From: Brienomyrus brachyistius
Lineage: Eukaryota; Chordata; Actinopteri; Osteoglossiformes; Mormyridae
Direction of reading: 5' to 3'
NCBI RefSeq assembly: GCF_023856365.1
Contig: NC_064543.1
Location: 7,962,452 to 8,026,451 of the forward strand
Length of the DNA stretch: 64,000 nucleotides
A program made the translations under genes and the position numbers. The notes under the pieces were generated by a model. It was given only the letters and a program-made list of their open reading frames with translations. It ran no database searches and was not told the DNA's origin. Of this stretch, positions 58,771 through 64,000 are shown piece after piece. The stretch's first letter is position 1. Each line of letters opens with the position of its first letter.

Positions 58771-61700
58771 GTAAGTGACAGATACCTTTACTGAACTATC
58801 CCGGCCAAGTGTAGAGGAATTTGCTGATCTGGATTCTGCAGCGCATCGAGATCCAGTGTTTTACACTTGAGCGTAATCGTTAAATATTTTAGCGGGAAAC
58901 GATATCAATGTTTCAGATAAACCACCCTATGTTATGTAGTCCTTTGTTTGCATGATGTCCATGATCAGACTGCTTCTGCTGCAATCAGGATAGGATATTT
59001 TGTTTTACTATAGGATTGAGCTGTGCTTCTTTAGCTTTGCAGAATATGGCATGCATTATGCTTTTAACTAAATATATTTTTCAAACTCATTAGAAAGTGA
59101 CAGTGAAGTTTTAACATCATCAACACAAGCATGAATCTGAACAACACAAAATTTCAGATGGCAGTTTAGAATAATTAGTATTTCTGACATCTTCCTTGAA
59201 GCAAGAGGAGAGACATCAATCTTGTATAGATACAACTTAACAAAATAGTAATATTCTAATTGATCTGAGCAAATAATTACCAAAACCCAGCAGTTCATAA
59301 GAACTGGATTAATTGAACTCGGGTGCTCATGTCCAGTTCTAAATGTTCAGGCAAGTATGAGACATCAAGAACATGAGGAAACTGGTGGGTTGTACCACAC
59401 AAGTGCCACCACCGATCTGCGTAAGCGTTTTCTCTGACAGAATTACGACAGCTGTATGTTATGAAACATTCCCCTGATATTCAGTTGTGCCCGGTTTTGG
59501 CTTCACTAAGGTCACATTGAAAGGCCACCAGAGTACTCTATGACTAATTGTGATGAATCTTGTTATGCAACTTCTCAGGCTAAATTAGTTTTCCATTACA
59601 TAAACAGAACAATGACTTCCTTAAACAGAATAAAAATGCACTGAAAATGCACATTTCACTTAATATGAAATGAAAAAACACAAATTAGCAGAATTAATGA
59701 GGCTGCAGCAATATCTACCTGCCCCGGTGAATGCTCTCCTTATCTGAGAAATTGGTCAATCAACACGCTGTTCTAAAAGCAAAAGGCATGCATTTAATCC
59801 CAGGGGGGAAAACTTGCATCGATATTAATTTGTTAAATGGTTTAAGGTTAAATCAGACATCTACATACACGTGGCTTTCAAAACAGGGCAGATTCACAAT
59901 TCTCAGATGCAATAATATTTGTTATTTTTCGTGTTTCGAACCTTTTTTGAATTTTTTATGGCAATAGCCTAAAAACTTACAATTTTTTTAACCCAGTTAA
60001 AAACGGCAAAAATGATATATTACTCTTGAAACGCTCCATGTTTGCTCATATTTACGATATATCAAAAGAGTAAAAGGGTAATTAAACAAAAAAAAAATAA
60101 AACACCGTGGAAAAAGTTATGTGGGTCTTCGTTGGTTCAGGCGCTCAGCTGTTGCGGAAGTCAGTTGGGGTCTAATTCACGTGACTAGCAGACCCAGTAC
60201 AACCTACATTTATTTATATGTGTGAGATCACTGGACATGTGGCGGACCTTTCACCCATTGAGAGAACATGGTGCTCGTTTCCTCCGTATATGTTCAAACA
60301 TATTTCAAAAATGACGGCAAGGAGTCAAACCTGACACTTGATTCGCTACTGGCACATCAGCTGCTAATAGGACAGCAAACCGGACACCCTGTCTGCACAA
60401 CGTGGGTGTCGTATTCGATACGATCAGACGGAGAGATTCCTTGCTGAGTACCTTTCACATCGAAGAATCAGCAGATTTAAATCGCCTGGAATAATTTCCA
60501 GAAGCTGATGAACAGTTTGGCTGCCACGGTTATTATTACTATTAACAAAGCTTCAAAGTTCTCCCAAACGAGTTTTAAAATCATGTCAGTTCTGAAGACT
60601 TAGAAATTCCTGACCTACTTTTTAAATGTCGACTATGCTTTGCATCGGGGGGCGATCCACAGCAACGTGATACAGAAATTTCCTGTGTGTCTTGAAAAAT
60701 AAACCTCTTTTACCACTGAATTCGTTAAAACATGGTACAGGGATTTTCTTAGACATTGTTTTTGAGCGGACTTTTTAAAACATTAGTACCCAACACAAAA
60801 ATGATGGGAGGGGGGGGTCAACGTAAGCAGTCAACATCTTTGTGCTTTGCGGCTTCTGATTTATAACTATACTTCGCAGATACATTAAGGCAAGTCTATT
60901 GCATGTCATGGGATACTGAGGCGCTTCGCATCCGATGTGTGCCGTCGCGTACGCGCACATCTGCTCCAGTGGTCGGGAGGCGGCATTGTGCTGCATTTCT
61001 GGACACATGGGTTCTCACGTGGTCATCCGGTGCCGATGTGCGCTGCAAAGCCTGATTCCCGGGAACGGGCGAGCCGAACCCGGTGTGTCCTCTCGATTTG
61101 CATTACATCATTGTTTACGGACAGAGGAAAACACGCGCATGTTTACGGAATGAGTAATGTTACTTTGTCTTAGCGACTGCGAAAGCAAACGCGTGCTTAT
61201 GTTTTTTTTTTTTTGTTGCTTTGATTAGAAAACAAATGTAAAGAAAAAGTTCTCTCGTTGTAAGAAGGCTGCCGTTAAAACAGTAACACGAAATCTGGAT
61301 GACAGATGGACGACAAATTACAGCTTTCTTATCTCTGGATTTTTTTTCATCACTTTGTATTAAATCGTGTTACTGCGAACCAGCAGCATGCATTCTCGTG
61401 TGGCGTTAGTAATATTTTAGTACTTAGCGGAGGACTACATTAAAAAATCAAAGAGTAGAATCTGTGTTTTGGGGATTTGGTTGCCACAAAACTGGAAGAC
61501 TGTGTGAGACTGGAAGATTTCAAAAGGTCATTCAAATTGTCTATCTGCTCTTCTTTCCAATTTGTTAATATGAGCTGCTATTTGTATTTAGCATTTAACG
61601 ATTAGAGCATATGCTCGTTTTAATATGAAAGTCATCGTTTCAGTTCCTTAACATATATACTGCTGTACTGTGAATAAAATCTGAGCGTCCAGCTGTGTAC

Positions 61701-62439
61701 CTCAACAGGTAAATCTTACGTATTAGATGCGCAGTGGATTGCTAAATGATGTAATGCGTGCTGTTCATCTTAAGACATAACGCTTTGTGCATCCTTCTTG
61801 GGCTCTTGTTTATTGTGTTTTCCCTAACACCTACTAGTCTTTTGTGTTTGGGAAATACTATAGTAAATTCTCAATATATAGGCCTACTATACATACATAC
61901 ATACCGTAAAATTAAGGTTTTTGGGCAGGGGCAAAGGCGTAGATTTGGGTATGGATGGTAGGGACATGTCCCTATCGATATTGGGGGAGTACCGTTTGGT
62001 TTTAGGGGGGCGGGGGATTCGGGGCTGATCTGAGGGGTGTTCCCACGAAGCAGCGTTTCTCTGTTAGCGGAGTTAGCTTAACTAGGAGTCATGATAGTGA
62101 AATAGGAATGCTCCTTACCTAAACCCTTACTGGGCGATCGTGTCTTCTAACTTAGCTTAGGTCAACCCAGCTAATAGAGATATCCTGCTTCGTGGAACAC
62201 CCCTTGGTCCATACCAGTGCTGAAACCAAACCTATACGCCCTTTGGCAGGGGGTCTACATTAGAATGGTTAATACAACTAGTGTCGTGCAAGTCTGGCGT
62301 GATTTAGGATTCGTGCAACTTTGTAGTGTAATTATTCAGTTACGGGTTGTGATTAAATTCAGTTGTTATCGTGTATGTGTACTGGTGACTGTACTTTACT
62401 TTATCTGTCTTTAGTTTCAAGTTCTGTATTCAACTGCTG
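58771..62439. other. intergenic or intronic, nothing recognised
   Basis: AT-rich with a CpG-denser stretch at about 60.93-61.10 kb and poly-T at 61203-61214. No exon with family similarity was found. Confidence 0.4.
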
Positions 62440-62638
62440 CCGGTGCGGTTTTTAAATTTAGCGCCGCGTTCGCTCTCCGCAGCCCCGGTGTCGGCTGGGC
62501 TCTGACGCACTCGGCTGGCCGCATAGAGGTTCCATAGTCTGAATGGCGATTGCAGCAGAGTCGCAGGGCAGAGGCGGCGGAGCGTACAGCGAGCTCAATA
62601 CGGCTCAAACCGCGGTCAAAATGCGCGATACGTGAATG
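62440..62638 (+). promoter_or_regulatory. CpG-rich block with splice donor, possible 5' exon of the next gene
   Basis: GC- and CpG-rich, ending in CGTGAATG|GTGAGT (donor at 62639-62640). An upstream ATG (62621) is followed by an immediate stop, so the exon would be non-coding. By synteny the next gene after LEO1 in human is MAPK6, whose first exon is non-coding in my recollection. Nothing of its kinase coding sequence is in the window, so the link is inference. Confidence 0.3.
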
Positions 62639-62640
62639 GT

Positions 62641-64000
62641 GAGTTCCACTTCTCCTGTGTCGGCGGCTCCTTTAGGGGCTTGCCTTTGGCGTTTCACATT
62701 AATTGCACGTATTATTTACAATGATTTTTTAGTTGTGGACACGTTTCGGGGTCTTTTTTTAAACAGGATCCTTATTCTCAATACTCTAGAATACAATTAG
62801 TATTCGTGATGTAGCCAAGACAACGGAGCCTTTTGTTTCTCTGGCTGGCGCCTTAAATATGAATGCGGACACATAAAGTGGCTGTACGACCAAATTTGAA
62901 ACAGACATATGTTAAGTGCACCGCCCTTTATAAATTATAACAGTATCCCCTTTCGCTCACCTTTTTTTCTTTATAGACCACCACGCCGCTTTTTGTTATC
63001 CTTTCAGTCCGCAAACGATCCCAGCTTGGGAGAAAGCCGACCGCAGACGTGTGGCTTTGGGGTGACGGAACTGTGTGTTTTAACTGAAATACGGTAAAGA
63101 GCTGGATCTGCTCGCGGTTGCCCGACCGGCTACGTGGCTGGCTAGTGCGGCGGAGCTCGCTCGCGCGCGTCGCGCTCCCCCTTTCGGCGCGTTCGGGGCT
63201 CCGATCGACCCGCAGCCGCGTCGTTTATCCGCAATTAGCGCGCGGTGTCCGGGCTGCTTAACAGCGATTTCCAGCGACTCTGCTTGTTTGACGCTGCTTT
63301 TTTTTGCCCCGAAATCGTAAAATCCCCCCCCCCCATTTATACTCTAAATGTAAAAAAGTGTCTTTAAAAACGCATAACGAGGACAACGTTTACTCCTTTG
63401 GCTTTCCGTGAATAGTTAACCGTCTGTCTTAAATATTTTTAATATTTTTTTATAGCTCTATGCGCTTCGACTCTCTAATAAAACTTTTGATTGGTAGGTG
63501 AAACAGGTGGGGTATATAGTCAATATACATTGCAGAAAATAGTCTAGTTAATATTGCGTGGAATTTTTTGTTATTCTCAGGCGAAAAGACTGGCCATTAT
63601 CTTCTCGACTCTTTCCCTCTCTTACCCTTACATTTACAACGACTTTATATAGTTATGCAACCGTTTACTTGTTTACTACTTAAATGCATCATGCATGGCC
63701 ACTGCTTTATTGTGCTGTCTCTTTTTGTCAATTTAAAAGCACTTCCTGAAGCCTAGTAAACATTGGCGTAACTGGTTCCTGGATGTGATTATGGCGCAGA
63801 TCCTACCTGTCAGATGCTGTGACTGTGGGGGCGGGTGTTCGAGTATTTAGTGTGTCTGCTGCATGTACTTAGCTATGTTTTAATTTACTCTATTGAATTA
63901 AAAATATAAGTTTTATGGTTTCCCGTAGGAGAGTGCCTGTTTAAAGATCTCAGAAACACCCACAAATTTTACAAAACTAAACTTGCCAAATAGACCCCTC
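62641..64000 (+). other. CpG-rich right end, no supported gene
   Basis: A second CpG-dense stretch lies at about 63.11-63.30 kb, followed by AT-rich DNA. No coding exon was recognised to the end of the window. Confidence 0.4.

Overview
The window looks like nuclear DNA from a ray-finned (probably teleost) fish. It has split genes with GT-AG introns, teleost-type interspersed repeats with ATGGATGG tails, many homopolymers and minisatellites, and three genes that sit close together in vertebrates (human 15q21 order LYSMD2 - TMOD2 - TMOD3 - LEO1 - MAPK6). Most long open frames are chance frames or repeat translations. The real coding sequence lies in 22 well-supported exons.

Layout. (1) About 1.46-3.12 kb, minus strand: lysmd2, a small LysM-domain protein. 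Exons 1 and 2 are clear; a last small exon was not found. (2) About 11.0-30.3 kb, minus strand: one tropomodulin gene, closest to tmod3. Eight coding exons run from 24.8 kb down to 12.8 kb and join in frame. A candidate last exon with a 3' UTR lies at 11.0-9.98 kb, and a candidate non-coding first exon at about 30.2 kb. Its introns carry two large minisatellites, a foldback transposon family and a hAT-like MITE. (3) About 30.4-38.7 kb: intergenic, with decayed LINE and other repeats. (4) 38.80-43.57 kb, plus strand: leo1, a subunit of the Paf1 transcription-elongation complex. All 12 coding exons can be assembled into a 630-residue protein followed by a poly(A) signal. (5) 43.6-64.0 kb: no recognisable complete gene. 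There is one SINE, old repeat copies, a promoter-like block with a 19-codon candidate first exon at 58.7 kb, and a CpG-rich block with a splice donor at 62.4-63.3 kb. The CpG block may be the 5' end of the next plus-strand gene (mapk6 is expected by synteny, but no coding part is visible).

The three genes do not form a pathway: lysmd2 is of unclear function, tropomodulin caps actin pointed ends, and Leo1 works on chromatin with RNA polymerase II. Their proximity is conserved synteny. Here tropomodulin and leo1 are divergent, unlike the human arrangement as I recall it.

Exon limits come from splice consensus and frame continuity plus family knowledge. No alignment or transcript data were available. 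The best leads are the nested higher-order minisatellite just downstream of tmod3 exon 2, the foldback elements with a CTCF-core-like arm, the 26-C acceptor tract in leo1, the divergent candidate tmod3 C-terminus, the inverted duplication at 5.8/7.1 kb and the candidate exon at 58.7 kb.
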